Below the pieces are notes generated by a model. The model was not told the DNA's origin. It did no database searches and saw only the letters and a list, made by a program, of their open reading frames with translations. A stretch of 64,000 nt of DNA from NCBI GenBank assembly GCA_963931635.1, contig OZ007034.1, positions 1,736,001-1,800,000 of the forward strand, written 5' to 3'. Source of the stretch: Caccoplasma sp905210875. GTDB taxonomy: Bacteria; Bacteroidota; Bacteroidia; Bacteroidales; UBA11471. Both the position numbers and the translations under genes were made by a program. This document shows positions 51,441 to 60,353 of this stretch, piece after piece. How positions within the stretch are numbered: position 1 is the first letter of the stretch; the number at the start of each line of letters is the position of its first letter.

Positions 51441-52841
51441 TTACGGTTGTACGGCGATGCGTTTGGAATATTCCACCGTGCCGTCGGAGTAGGTCTCTTT
51501 CAGAATCGTTACACCGTGGGCCGGAACTTGCAGCGGTGTGCCGTTGATGGAGAAATATTCGGTGTGTACCGGCGTGCGCAGACTTTCTGTGGCTTGGATT
51601 GCACTCGGCTCGTCGGGGACGACCTCACCCAGCTGGTACACTTCGGCCGCTGCCAGCAGGAAACAACCGATGCCGAAATCTTCAAAGTCGGGAACATGCG
51701 TGCGTGTTACCGGTTGTCCGTCTTCGGGCTTGGAGCCGGTGCCCTGCACATAGCCCAGGAAGCCGTCGTCGGCCACCGCTCTATGACACAAGGCATTCCA
51801 CCCTTTCACCACATGTGGCATATAGGTGGTGCTGTCGAGAATACCGCTGTGTATGCCGTAGGCCATGCCGGCCACGAAAAGCGCCGTGCCCGAGGTCTCG
51901 GGCCCTTCCGCCTCGTCCGACCCGTAGTTGGTAGGAGCCGCCAGACTTACCGGCCAAAAGCCGTCTTCACGCTGGCAGGCCGCCAGAGCCTCCGACATGG
52001 CTGTGAAATCGGCAATATACTGCTCCTTGTGGCACACTGTGTCGGGAGCGTATTGCAGAACGCGCATCAACGCCGTGTAGACCCAGCCGTTACCTCGCGA
52101 CCAGTAACAGGGTTTGTCGGTCTCGACTTTGTCGGTATAGGGCGGGTCAAACTGGTAATCACGGTACCACAGTCCGTCGTTTTCGTTAAACAGGGGAGAC
52201 CCCTTGCCCTTACCACTGCTCGATTGCCCGGCATCGCCTTGTTTGTCGCGGCTGAACATATACATTTTATACATGTATTCAAAATAGCGGTCGTCTTTTT
52301 CGAGGCTACCCAGTTGGGCATAGATGGGCATGGCCATGTGTATAGCGTCGATCCAGTACCAGTCGTTGATGGATTGGCGCTCATACATCAGGTAGTTGAT
52401 GTGTTGGGTGATGTGTTCCTTGCGTATGGTCTGTGTCGTATCGAGCATGTACATGTCGAGATAGGCCATGCCGCAGCAGTGAAAGTCGGCGTTGGTGGGA
52501 GCACTGGTGTCGTTTGAAATCCATTTGTGGAAATCGCCCCACTCCTGGGTGTAGTCATACCATCGTTCGACCGGTGTCTGCCGATACATGGCCATTAGTC
52601 CCTCGTAGTAGACGCTGCGGGTCCAGATGCGACTGTTGCGTTTCTTTCCGCCAACAAAAGAGTTGGCCGTGGGGTCGGGATAGGTACGCATGAAATAATC
52701 GTTCACCAGCGAAGCGTAGTAGAAGGTTGAGTCGCACGACATGAGCCGTTGCGGGTCGTAGGTTGTCTCGTCCGAAGCGGTTGCAGCAGTTGCGCCGCAG
52801 AAAATTGCCAAGGCAAAAAGAATAGATTTGTATTTAATCAT
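51441..52841 (-). CDS. GH105 unsaturated rhamnogalacturonyl hydrolase
   Basis: A 466-residue glycoside hydrolase of family 105/88 with an alpha/alpha-barrel. The start is ATG 52841, which gives a signal peptide (MIKYKSILFALA to about residue 22). The segments NDWYWIDAIHMAMPIYA and GVKGRGNGW-like RGNGWVYTALMRVL carry the usual catalytic Asp and substrate-binding residues. It removes unsaturated uronic acids from pectin fragments made by lyases. The final 60 residues form a small extra domain (VHTEYFSINGTPLQVP) of the kind seen as a C-terminal beta module. Fits the KDG pathway genes at 39-43 kb. Confidence 0.9.
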   Translation of the reverse strand: MIKYKSILFALAIFCGATAATASDETTYDPQRLMSCDSTFYYASLVNDYFMRTYPDPTANSFVGGKKRNSRIWTRSVYYEGLMAMYRQTPVERWYDYTQEWGDFHKWISNDTSAPTNADFHCCGMAYLDMYMLDTTQTIRKEHITQHINYLMYERQSINDWYWIDAIHMAMPIYAQLGSLEKDDRYFEYMYKMYMFSRDKQGDAGQSSSGKGKGSPLFNENDGLWYRDYQFDPPYTDKVETDKPCYWSRGNGWVYTALMRVLQYAPDTVCHKEQYIADFTAMSEALAACQREDGFWPVSLAAPTNYGSDEAEGPETSGTALFVAGMAYGIHSGILDSTTYMPHVVKGWNALCHRAVADDGFLGYVQGTGSKPEDGQPVTRTHVPDFEDFGIGCFLLAAAEVYQLGEVVPDEPSAIQATESLRTPVHTEYFSINGTPLQVPAHGVTILKETYSDGTVEYSKRIAVQP

Positions 52842-53014
52842 GGTTAAAAATTTAGGCCTATAAAAATACACATAAATATTGTATTAGAGTGGAATTTTTC
52901 GTGAAATATAGAGCGTAAATCAAAAAGAAGCCCGAAAACAAGTGAAAGAATTAAAAAAAACGACTGTTACGGAAAAATAATAGAGGGTAGAGTATGAATT
53001 ATCGTTTTTTTTCA

Positions 53015-53022
53015 TACTTTTG
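53015..53022 (+). promoter_or_regulatory. -7 box of the acidic protein gene
   Basis: TACTTTTG lies 21 bases before the ATG at 53043. Confidence 0.6.
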
Positions 53023-53042
53023 TAGGTAAAAACATTGAAATA

Positions 53043-54065
53043 ATGTCGGATTCTCGCGTGGAACATATAAATGCGACGCTTTCGGAACTGGTCGATTTGA
53101 TGCAGCTTATAACCAAGAGTTATCCCGAAGTGCCGGCTATTTTATATAAAATATCCCTTGAAAAAGGCGAGTCTTTATGTGAAGAATTGCGTGCATTAAA
53201 CACTGTTAAAGAGTCTGTTCCGCGGACAAATGCAGAGATGGCCTCGGTAGAGAGTGGCGAAGCGTCGCCACATATGGTAGAGACTGTGGTGAATGAAAGT
53301 CTTGCTGAGACGACAGTATCTGATGACGGGTCGAGAGAGGGTAATACTTCTGTTGCGACGCCTGAAACAGAAAAGGTTGCCGACAAGAAGGTCTCCATGC
53401 CTTTCTCTTGGGATACGACCGAAGAGGAGTTTTGCCTTTTTGATCGGATACCCGAGATGAAAACGACGGTAGATGAAACACCTGCCGTTGCGGAGGGCGG
53501 TGCTGCCACGGACAATAAGTTGGACAGCGAAGAGAAAGCCCCGGCAGAGAGTGTAGCCGAAGCGCCTGTGACGGAAAGCGAGCGTGAGGAAGAAGTTCCT
53601 TTATGCGAGAGTAATCCTGAGGTAGAAAACAGTGATGCAGAGCCTCTGTCGCAAGAACCGGCTGCCGAAGCCTCTATCGAAAAACGTCAGGAGCAGGAAT
53701 CGGTTGCTGAAGCCTCCACCGAAGTACCTTTGGAGCAGAAAGAGGCGGAGATGCCTCATGATGAGGTATCGACTGTAGTGACCGCAGAGCTAATTGAGTC
53801 CGAAGAGCCTGTTGCTCCTGCCGAGAAAAAAACGCCGCTCTATCGAGAGTTGCAGAAAATGATGAGTATAAACGATCGTTTTCTGTTTCGGCGTGAATTG
53901 TTTGACAACGATGGCGAATTGATGGGTAAAACCATTGATGAGCTGAATGAAATAACGTCATACGAAGAGTCGTTGGCGTATCTGCACAACCATTTTAATT
54001 GGGATTTTGAGTCGGAGACAGTAGATCTGTTGCGGTCATTGCTCCAACATCGTTTTGAATTGTAA
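53043..54065 (+). CDS. acidic low-complexity protein with conserved C-terminal domain
   Basis: A 340-residue cytosolic protein. Residues 1-60 are helical (LSELVDLMQLITKSYPEVP). The middle (about 65-260) is low complexity, dominated by Glu, Ala, Ser and Val, and is probably disordered. The last 75 residues are well ordered and match a C-terminal domain found in many Bacteroidales hypothetical proteins (NDRFLFRRELFDNDGELM, SYEESLAYLHNHFNWDFESE). It lies five bases before rsmI and is transcribed with it. Function unknown. Confidence 0.82.
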   Translation: MSDSRVEHINATLSELVDLMQLITKSYPEVPAILYKISLEKGESLCEELRALNTVKESVPRTNAEMASVESGEASPHMVETVVNESLAETTVSDDGSREGNTSVATPETEKVADKKVSMPFSWDTTEEEFCLFDRIPEMKTTVDETPAVAEGGAATDNKLDSEEKAPAESVAEAPVTESEREEEVPLCESNPEVENSDAEPLSQEPAAEASIEKRQEQESVAEASTEVPLEQKEAEMPHDEVSTVVTAELIESEEPVAPAEKKTPLYRELQKMMSINDRFLFRRELFDNDGELMGKTIDELNEITSYEESLAYLHNHFNWDFESETVDLLRSLLQHRFEL

Positions 54066-54070
54066 TAGTT

Positions 54071-54808
54071 ATGTCAAAACTCTATATAGTCCCTACCCCG
54101 ATAGGCAATCTCGACGATATGACGATGAGAGCCGTCAAGGTTTTGCAGGAAGTCGATTGCATACTGGCCGAAGATACCCGCACCAGCGGTATACTGATGA
54201 AACACTTCGATATCAAAACCCGTATGCAGTCGCACCACAAGTTTAATGAGCATAAGACTGTCGAAGCCATAGTAGAGCGGCTGCTCGCGGGTGAAACCAT
54301 AGCGCTCGTATCCGATGCTGGAACACCGGCCATATCCGACCCCGGATTCCTTTTGGTGCGAGAGAGCCGCAAGGCAGGAATACCCGTTGAGTGCCTGCCG
54401 GGGCCCACGGCATTTGTACCGGCACTCGTCGACTCGGGATTACCTTGCGACCGTTTCACCTTTGAAGGATTCCTTCCTCAGAAGAAAGGTCGTGCCACCC
54501 GTTTGGCCGAATTGGCTGTCGAGACCCGGACGATGATTTTCTATGAGTCGCCGTTCAGACTGGTAAAGACGTTGACGCAGATGTCCGAAGTATTTGGCCC
54601 GGAGCGTAGAGTCTCTGTGAGCCGGGAAATCTCCAAACTGCATGAGGAGACATTCTGTGATACGTTTCAGGAGGTCATTGCTCATTATACACAGAATGAG
54701 CCAAGAGGCGAATGTGTTATTGTGGTAGCCGGTGCAGCCGATGAGAAAAAAGAGAAAACCAAAGCGTCTCATGTAGAAGAAATAGAAGAAATAGAAGAAA
54801 AAGATTAA
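54071..54808 (+). CDS. rsmI: 16S rRNA (cytidine1402-2'-O)-methyltransferase
   Basis: A 245-residue SAM-dependent methyltransferase of the tetrapyrrole-methylase fold. The motifs LYIVPTPIGNLDDMTMRA, LAEDTRTSGILMKHF and LVSDAGTPAISDPGF are typical. The last 20 residues are a Glu/Ile repeat (EEIEEIEEKD) encoded by a nine-base tandem repeat. Second gene of the operon with the acidic protein. Confidence 0.96.
   Translation: MSKLYIVPTPIGNLDDMTMRAVKVLQEVDCILAEDTRTSGILMKHFDIKTRMQSHHKFNEHKTVEAIVERLLAGETIALVSDAGTPAISDPGFLLVRESRKAGIPVECLPGPTAFVPALVDSGLPCDRFTFEGFLPQKKGRATRLAELAVETRTMIFYESPFRLVKTLTQMSEVFGPERRVSVSREISKLHEETFCDTFQEVIAHYTQNEPRGECVIVVAGAADEKKEKTKASHVEEIEEIEEKD
54776..54805 (+). repeat. short tandem repeat at the rsmI 3' end
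   Basis: GAAGAAATA is repeated two to three times, with the last copy degenerate. It is in frame and only lengthens an acidic tail. Confidence 0.6.
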
Positions 54809-54845
54809 ACATAAACTCAAAAACAACTCTTAAAACAAGAAAATT

Positions 54846-55685
54846 ATGAAAAAAGTAGTGTTAAGTATGGCAGCCCTTTCGATGCTCTTCATCGTAGCGT
54901 GCCAAGGACCTAAAAAAGAAATCGCACGGTTGCAATTTCAAAACGATTCTATCGCACAGATTAATGCTCGCTTGACTTCAGATATCGAAGAATTGCTGCA
55001 AATGATAGATGAGATTGAAACCAACTTCTCTCAAATTACCAAAACCGAGGCCGCTCTGAATCAGGCACAAGGCGAACGTCTGAAAGCTTCTATCGCTCAA
55101 ATCATCGAGCAGTTGAAAGACAATCAGGAGAAAATTGCCAACCTCGAGAAACAGGTAAAAAATCGCAATTACAATATTGCCAGCCTGAGAAAAACGGTTG
55201 AACGTCTCAAAGCCGAAAACGAAGAGAAAGCTGCTATGATCACCGCTCTTCAAGCCGAACTGGCCCAGCGTGACGCCAAAATCAAGGAACTTGATGCTTC
55301 TATCGCTTCTTTGAACAGCAAGCTCGACGCTCTCTCGGATGAGAACAAAGATCAACAAGACCAACTCAATGCCCAAGACCAGGCTCTCAACACCGTATTC
55401 TATACCATGGGTACCAAGAAAGAGCTCAAAGCCAAAGGTATTCTCGAAGGTGGTCTCCTCAAAGTAAGAACTCTCCAAGGTGTTGTTAACGATGCCGACT
55501 TTACCAAAGCCGACCTCCGCAACGTATCTTCTATTCCTTTGAATGTGAAGAAAGCTACCCTCATGACTTCTCACCCCGAAGGTTCTTATACCTTTGTTAA
55601 AGAAGGCAAAGTCATCACCGAGCTTTCGATTACCAACCCCGAAGAGTTCTGGAGCGTATCGAAATATCTCGTAATCCGTCTGTAA
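54846..55685 (+). CDS. coiled-coil lipoprotein
   Basis: A 279-residue predicted lipoprotein (signal ending FIVAC, lipobox). Residues 25-180 form a long coiled coil with heptads rich in Leu, Ile, Lys and Glu. A small C-terminal domain follows, starting NTVFYTMGTKKELKAKGIL. Bacteroides proteins of this layout are sometimes labelled Cbp1-type collagen-binding adhesins. The match is by layout only, and a structural role at the envelope is equally possible. Confidence 0.82.
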   Translation: MKKVVLSMAALSMLFIVACQGPKKEIARLQFQNDSIAQINARLTSDIEELLQMIDEIETNFSQITKTEAALNQAQGERLKASIAQIIEQLKDNQEKIANLEKQVKNRNYNIASLRKTVERLKAENEEKAAMITALQAELAQRDAKIKELDASIASLNSKLDALSDENKDQQDQLNAQDQALNTVFYTMGTKKELKAKGILEGGLLKVRTLQGVVNDADFTKADLRNVSSIPLNVKKATLMTSHPEGSYTFVKEGKVITELSITNPEEFWSVSKYLVIRL

Positions 55686-55704
55686 TATAACGGAGCGACA
55701 GGCC

Positions 55705-56463
55705 GTGGTCTCATTCCGCCATGTATTTATCGACCTCGATGATACCTTGTGGAATTTCAGAGACAATTCTCACCGGGCATTGAAGGTCGTCTACGACCAG
55801 TTCTCGCTGGACAGCTATTATCCCGAGTTTGAAGATTTCTATCGGACGTACAGCGAAAAAAATGCCGAACTTTGGAATCTCTACCACCACGGTCGTCTTA
55901 CACGCGAAGAATTGATTGCCGAACGTTTCCGTTATCCGCTGCAAAGACGGGGCGTTTACAATCCCGGCATCATACCGCAACTCAATCAGGCCTACCTCTC
56001 GGTACTTTCCGAGCAGGTAGGCCTGCATTTTTATGCCCGAGAACTTCTGGAATATTTATCGCCGCGCTACACGCTTACCCTGCTGAGCAACGGGTTCAAG
56101 GAGGTGCAGTACCGGAAAATCGACAACACGGGGCTGCGACCTTTTTTCGACCAGATTATACTTTCCGATGAAGTGGGTTATCTCAAACCACACCCCGGAA
56201 TCTTTACCTGTGCGCTCAATCGCCTCTCGGCAACACCCTCTTCGGCCATCATGATAGGCGATAATTTCGAGGCCGATATCTGCGGAGCCGCCCGGATAGG
56301 AATGGCTCAGATATATTTCAACCCCGATAACCGCCCCTTGCCTTGCCGGCGCGAAAAGCAACGGACATCGGGCTGTGAGGAAAGCAATCCGAGGAGAGAG
56401 AGGCCGGTTGCCTGTCCCACTTATCAGGTCTCTTCTCTGGAAGAGATTATATCTATTCTCTGA
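55705..56463 (+). CDS. YjjG-type HAD nucleotidase
   Basis: A 252-residue HAD-superfamily hydrolase of the noncanonical pyrimidine nucleotidase type. Motif I is FIDLDDTLWNF, motif II is LLSNGF, motif III includes the Lys in LKPHPGIF, and motif IV is GDNFEADICGA. The start is a GTG at 55705, since no ATG precedes motif I. An Arg/Cys-rich insert of about 28 residues (LPCRREKQRTSGCEESN) near the C-terminus is unusual for the family. Such enzymes clean the pool of modified nucleotides. Confidence 0.9.
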   Translation: MVSFRHVFIDLDDTLWNFRDNSHRALKVVYDQFSLDSYYPEFEDFYRTYSEKNAELWNLYHHGRLTREELIAERFRYPLQRRGVYNPGIIPQLNQAYLSVLSEQVGLHFYARELLEYLSPRYTLTLLSNGFKEVQYRKIDNTGLRPFFDQIILSDEVGYLKPHPGIFTCALNRLSATPSSAIMIGDNFEADICGAARIGMAQIYFNPDNRPLPCRREKQRTSGCEESNPRRERPVACPTYQVSSLEEIISIL

Positions 56464-56480
56464 TTGTGTTTTTATATAAA

Positions 56481-56522
56481 AAGAGCGGCACGACATCTTG
56501 TGAAAGAGTCGTGCCGCTTTTT
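56481..56522. terminator. bidirectional terminator
   Basis: An 11-bp stem (56484-56494 with 56508-56518) extends inward with four more pairs and ends in a T run. It separates the HAD gene from the converging LytTR gene. Confidence 0.8.
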
Positions 56523-56548
56523 GCTTTCAGTGTCGGTAGGAGAGAGGC

Positions 56549-57280
56549 TTATAGTTTGCCGATGATGGAACGTCGGTTGAGTTGTTCCACCAGTTGGTCT
56601 TTATAGGAATCGGAGATGGGAATATAGGTTTTCCCGAAAACGATGCGGTTGCGCTCAATGACCTTGATCTTGTCCATCTGTACGATAAATGAGCGGTGTA
56701 CCCGCACAAATTTCTGCTCCGGCAGTTGCTCTTCGAGCGATTTGAGGCTCATGAGCGACAATACTGGGTGGCTTTCGTCTTCTACATATATCTTTACATA
56801 ATCTTTCAGCCCCTCTATGTAGAGTATTTTGTCAAGATCTATTTGTATCAATTTGTATTCACTCTTGACAAATATCGACTGCGGCATAGACGGCTGGGCG
56901 ACCGGCGATTGGTTTTTCAGTTCGAACCACCGGCGGGCTTTTTCGCAGGCTTGCAGAAAATCGGAGTAGGAAAAGGGTTTGAGCAGGTAATCGAGTGCGT
57001 TGACGCGATAGCTGTCTACGGCATACTGTTCAAAGGCCGTAGTGAAGATGATGCGGCATCGTTCGCCGATGATGCGCGAAAATTCCAGTCCGTTGACTTC
57101 GGGCATCTGTATGTCGAGAAAGAGCAGGTCGGGTGTGTGGCCCGAGGTTATCTCGTCCATGGCTTTGATGGCGCTGGTGTATGAGCCGGTAAGTTCGAGG
57201 AAAGAGGTCTTCCCCACATAGTTTTCGAGCAGGCTCACGGCCAGTGGTTCATCGTCGATAATGGCACATTTCAGTTTCAT
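56549..57280 (-). CDS. LytTR-family response regulator
   Basis: A 243-residue two-component regulator. The receiver domain (1-120) has the phospho-acceptor Asp in LLFLDIQMPEVNG and the acidic pocket CAIIDDEPLAV. The LytTR DNA-binding domain covers about 140-240 (LYIEGLKDYVKIY, FVRVHRSFIVQMDKI). It is the last gene of the efflux operon, so it probably controls that operon. The target sites are not identified. Confidence 0.95.
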   Translation of the reverse strand: MKLKCAIIDDEPLAVSLLENYVGKTSFLELTGSYTSAIKAMDEITSGHTPDLLFLDIQMPEVNGLEFSRIIGERCRIIFTTAFEQYAVDSYRVNALDYLLKPFSYSDFLQACEKARRWFELKNQSPVAQPSMPQSIFVKSEYKLIQIDLDKILYIEGLKDYVKIYVEDESHPVLSLMSLKSLEEQLPEQKFVRVHRSFIVQMDKIKVIERNRIVFGKTYIPISDSYKDQLVEQLNRRSIIGKL

Positions 57281-57290
57281 GACCGGAGAT

Positions 57291-58346
57291 TTATTGAGGG
57301 TGCGTCGATAATGTCAGTTCAGAACGGTATGAATATTCGTCTTCTTGAATGATAAACGTATATCGGTCCGGATATAGTATATCGAGACGTTTTTTCAGAT
57401 TATCGAGGCCGATGCCCGAGCCGCTTTTGTCGTTGGTGCCTTTGGAAAAGCGACTGTTCTCAATGCGACACACGACCTGTCCAAAGTCGTCGACCGAGAG
57501 GTCAATGTGTACAAACGATGGCTGTGTATTGCTGATGCTGTGCTTAAAGGCATTCTCGATGAGCGAGATAAACAGCAATGGAGCCACTTCGACGCTGGCA
57601 CAGTTTTTACTTGGTAACTTTACCGAGAGTTCGGTATTGTCGGCCAGTCGCAAGCGCATGAGTTCGACGTAGTTATGAATGAAATCTACCTCTTTCGACA
57701 GCGGTACGTACCGGGGCGTATTGTCGTAAAGAACGTAGCGCATGAGTTTACTCAGCTCTATGACAGCCTGTTGTGCCTTCTCTGGCGAAAGGGCAATCAG
57801 GGAGTAGATGTTGTTGAGAGTGTTGAACAGAAAATGCGGGTTGATTTGACTTTTCAGAGTTTTCAGTTCGGCCTCTACTTTTTCACGCTCGACGGTTTCG
57901 AGTTCTTTTTCGACCGACATCCAGCGGCTGGTCATCTTCACGGCAATGCTCATGCCCACCGATAGAATGAGAGGTACCATGTCTCGGAAGAAGAATCCGA
58001 AGAATGCTTCGATGGAGCTCTCGGGAGGAGGGGGTATTCTTCGTGCGATAAAGTAATGCCTTATGGCAAAAAGAACAAACGACACACCCAGTATCAAAAT
58101 AAAATTGAAGGCAAAGAAGTAGGGCATCTGTCCTCTTTTGAAGAGAAACTTGTCAATGAGCAGGGTGTAGTTGGCGTAGAAAACGATGAGCAGGGCCAGG
58201 GGTATGAGCGAGGTCCACAGGTATCGTCGGAGGTAATCGGGCGAGCTGTGGTCAGAGAACAGCAGCGGGAGCCCGAAGATGAGCCCCCAGCCGGTGATGT
58301 GTATGAAGAGAGTTACTCTCTGATGTTTTTTATCTCTGGCGTCCAT
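57291..58346 (-). CDS. LytS-type sensor histidine kinase
   Basis: A 351-residue membrane kinase with four N-terminal helices (about residues 14-145). The dimerization and phospho-acceptor segment is QINPHFLFNTLNNIYSL of the His_kinase (PF06580) type. The ATPase domain ends with the glycine-rich GSGIGLDNLKKRLD. It has no periplasmic sensor domain, so the signal is probably sensed within the membrane. It lies 10 bases before the regulator gene. Confidence 0.95.
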   Translation of the reverse strand: MDARDKKHQRVTLFIHITGWGLIFGLPLLFSDHSSPDYLRRYLWTSLIPLALLIVFYANYTLLIDKFLFKRGQMPYFFAFNFILILGVSFVLFAIRHYFIARRIPPPPESSIEAFFGFFFRDMVPLILSVGMSIAVKMTSRWMSVEKELETVEREKVEAELKTLKSQINPHFLFNTLNNIYSLIALSPEKAQQAVIELSKLMRYVLYDNTPRYVPLSKEVDFIHNYVELMRLRLADNTELSVKLPSKNCASVEVAPLLFISLIENAFKHSISNTQPSFVHIDLSVDDFGQVVCRIENSRFSKGTNDKSGSGIGLDNLKKRLDILYPDRYTFIIQEDEYSYRSELTLSTHPQ

Positions 58347-58358
58347 GAGAAGATAGGA

Positions 58359-59579
58359 TTATTCGTAGCGTATGGCTTCGATGGGATCGAGGTCGGCGGC
58401 CTTTTTGGCGGGATACCAGCCAAAGAATACACCGGTTACGGTACATACGGCAAACGAGAGTACCACGCTCCACGGTTGAATAAAGATGGGCCAGTGAGCC
58501 ACGCTCTTGACAATCCAGCTGGCTCCGCAACCCAATACGACGCCTATGATACCGCCGGTGATGCTGATGAGTATTGCCTCGATGAGGAATTGAGCCAGAA
58601 TGTCGATTCCCCTGGCCCCGACGCTCATGCGCAAGCCTATTTCGCGGGTGCGTTCGGTAACGCTGACGTACATGATGTTCATGATGCCGATACCTCCCAC
58701 GATGAGCGATATGCCGGCAATGCAGGCAAGCAGGGTGGTCATCAGGTCGGTCGTAGAGTTGAGCATGGTACTGAGCTCTTGTTGTGTGCGTATGGTGAAG
58801 TCGTCTTCATCGGTTTCTTTGAGTTTATGTTCACGGCGCAATATGGTCGATATCTCTTCCGTCGCATAGTCGGTCATGTCTTCCGAGAGGGCCGAGGCAA
58901 AGATACCTTGCAGGTAAGTCACCGCCAGCAATCTTTTCATGACGGTCGTATATGGTGCCAATACGATGTCGTCTTGATCCTGACCCATGGAGTTGTAACC
59001 TTTTGATTTGAGAACGCCAATGACACGGAGCGGAACCTTGTTGATGCGGATAACCTTTCCTATGGGATCGCTCCCATCGGGAAACAGGTTGTCGACTATG
59101 GTTTTCCCAATGACACATACTTTGGCCGAACTTTGTATGTCGGCTTCGGTAAACATGTTGCCATCTTCTATTTTAAGTTGGCGGATGTCGAGGTAATCGA
59201 GACCCACGCCGCTTACTGACGACGGGTAGTTGTTATTGCCGCAGACGAGTTGCCCCGATGACGAGACGTTGGGACTGATGCCCGAGAGAAATTTTGTCTC
59301 GTTGCGCAGGGTCAGGTAGTTTTCGAGTTTGAGCGTCTGCATTTCCGAAGGATCTCGGCGTACACCTCCTCTCATATCGCCACCGGGGTGAATCATTATC
59401 ATGTTTGACCCCATTTCCGATATTTGAGCCTGAATGCTTCGTTTCGAGCCCTGTCCGATGGCCAGCATGGTAATGACCGATGCCACGCCAATGATGATGC
59501 CCAACATGGTGAGGAAAGCTCGCAACTTGTTGTTGGCTAAGGCACGCAGGGCTATTTTGAAGAGATTGGTTACGTTCAT
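58359..59579 (-). CDS. MacB-type ABC transporter permease
   Basis: A 406-residue permease with one N-terminal helix (RAFLTMLGIIIGVASVITML), a periplasmic MacB_PCD domain (about 45-270) and three C-terminal helices (from LLACIAGISLIVGGIGIMNIMYVSVTERTREIG). In this operon the ATPase is a separate protein. Confidence 0.94.
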   Translation of the reverse strand: MNVTNLFKIALRALANNKLRAFLTMLGIIIGVASVITMLAIGQGSKRSIQAQISEMGSNMIMIHPGGDMRGGVRRDPSEMQTLKLENYLTLRNETKFLSGISPNVSSSGQLVCGNNNYPSSVSGVGLDYLDIRQLKIEDGNMFTEADIQSSAKVCVIGKTIVDNLFPDGSDPIGKVIRINKVPLRVIGVLKSKGYNSMGQDQDDIVLAPYTTVMKRLLAVTYLQGIFASALSEDMTDYATEEISTILRREHKLKETDEDDFTIRTQQELSTMLNSTTDLMTTLLACIAGISLIVGGIGIMNIMYVSVTERTREIGLRMSVGARGIDILAQFLIEAILISITGGIIGVVLGCGASWIVKSVAHWPIFIQPWSVVLSFAVCTVTGVFFGWYPAKKAADLDPIEAIRYE

Positions 59580-59589
59580 AGTGGTAGAA

Positions 59590-60336
59590 TTATTCTTCGT
59601 CGTTTTTGGGCAGGGCGGCCAAGGCCTTCTCAGCCGAGAGAATGTGGCCGTTCGGTGTATCTTCGATGACGTGGCCGTCGCGCAGACGAATGGTGCGGCT
59701 GCTGTATTGCGACAATTCGGGATTGTGTGTTACGAAGATGATGGTGCGTCCCTCGTGGTGCAACTCTTGGAAGAGAACAAGTATCTCAAAAGAGGTTCTT
59801 GTGTCGAGGTTTCCCGTGGCTTCGTCGGCGAGGATGACTGCCGGATTGTTGACCAGGGCCCGGGCTATGGCCACGCGCTGCATCTGTCCGCCCGACATCT
59901 GATTGGACTTATGTTCGAGACGGTCTCCGAGGCCTACGGCTTTCAGAGCCTCGATGGCTCTGCGTCGCCGTTCGGCAGCACTCACAGCCGAGTTGTACAT
60001 CAGGGGTAGTTCGACATTTTCTACGGCTGTGGTTTTGGGCAGCAGATTGTAGTTTTGGAACACGAAGCCGATTTTGCGGTTACGCAGTATGGCGCGGGCC
60101 GGTTTGCTCATGGTGCGCACGGAGATACCATCGAGCAGATATTCGCCACTGGTAGGGGTATCGAGACAACCTAAGGTGTTGAGCAGAGTCGACTTACCAG
60201 AGCCCGATGTACCCATGATGGTGACAAACTCCCCTTCGGTGATGGTAAACGACACACCACGCAGGGCGTGTACCGTCTCTTCGCCCACTTTGAAGTCTCG
60301 CTTGATGTTTTGCAGTTCGATGACTTTTTTGCTCAT
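59590..60336 (-). CDS. MacB/LolD-type ABC transporter ATPase
   Basis: A 248-residue ATPase. Walker A is IMGTSGSGKSTLLN, the signature is MSGGQMQRVAIARALV, and Walker B is VILADEATGNLDT. It pairs with the permease 10 bases downstream. The two form the energising module of a tripartite exporter. Confidence 0.96.
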   Translation of the reverse strand: MSKKVIELQNIKRDFKVGEETVHALRGVSFTITEGEFVTIMGTSGSGKSTLLNTLGCLDTPTSGEYLLDGISVRTMSKPARAILRNRKIGFVFQNYNLLPKTTAVENVELPLMYNSAVSAAERRRRAIEALKAVGLGDRLEHKSNQMSGGQMQRVAIARALVNNPAVILADEATGNLDTRTSFEILVLFQELHHEGRTIIFVTHNPELSQYSSRTIRLRDGHVIEDTPNGHILSAEKALAALPKNDEE

Positions 60337-60353
60337 AAACGCGTCCTTCTGCT

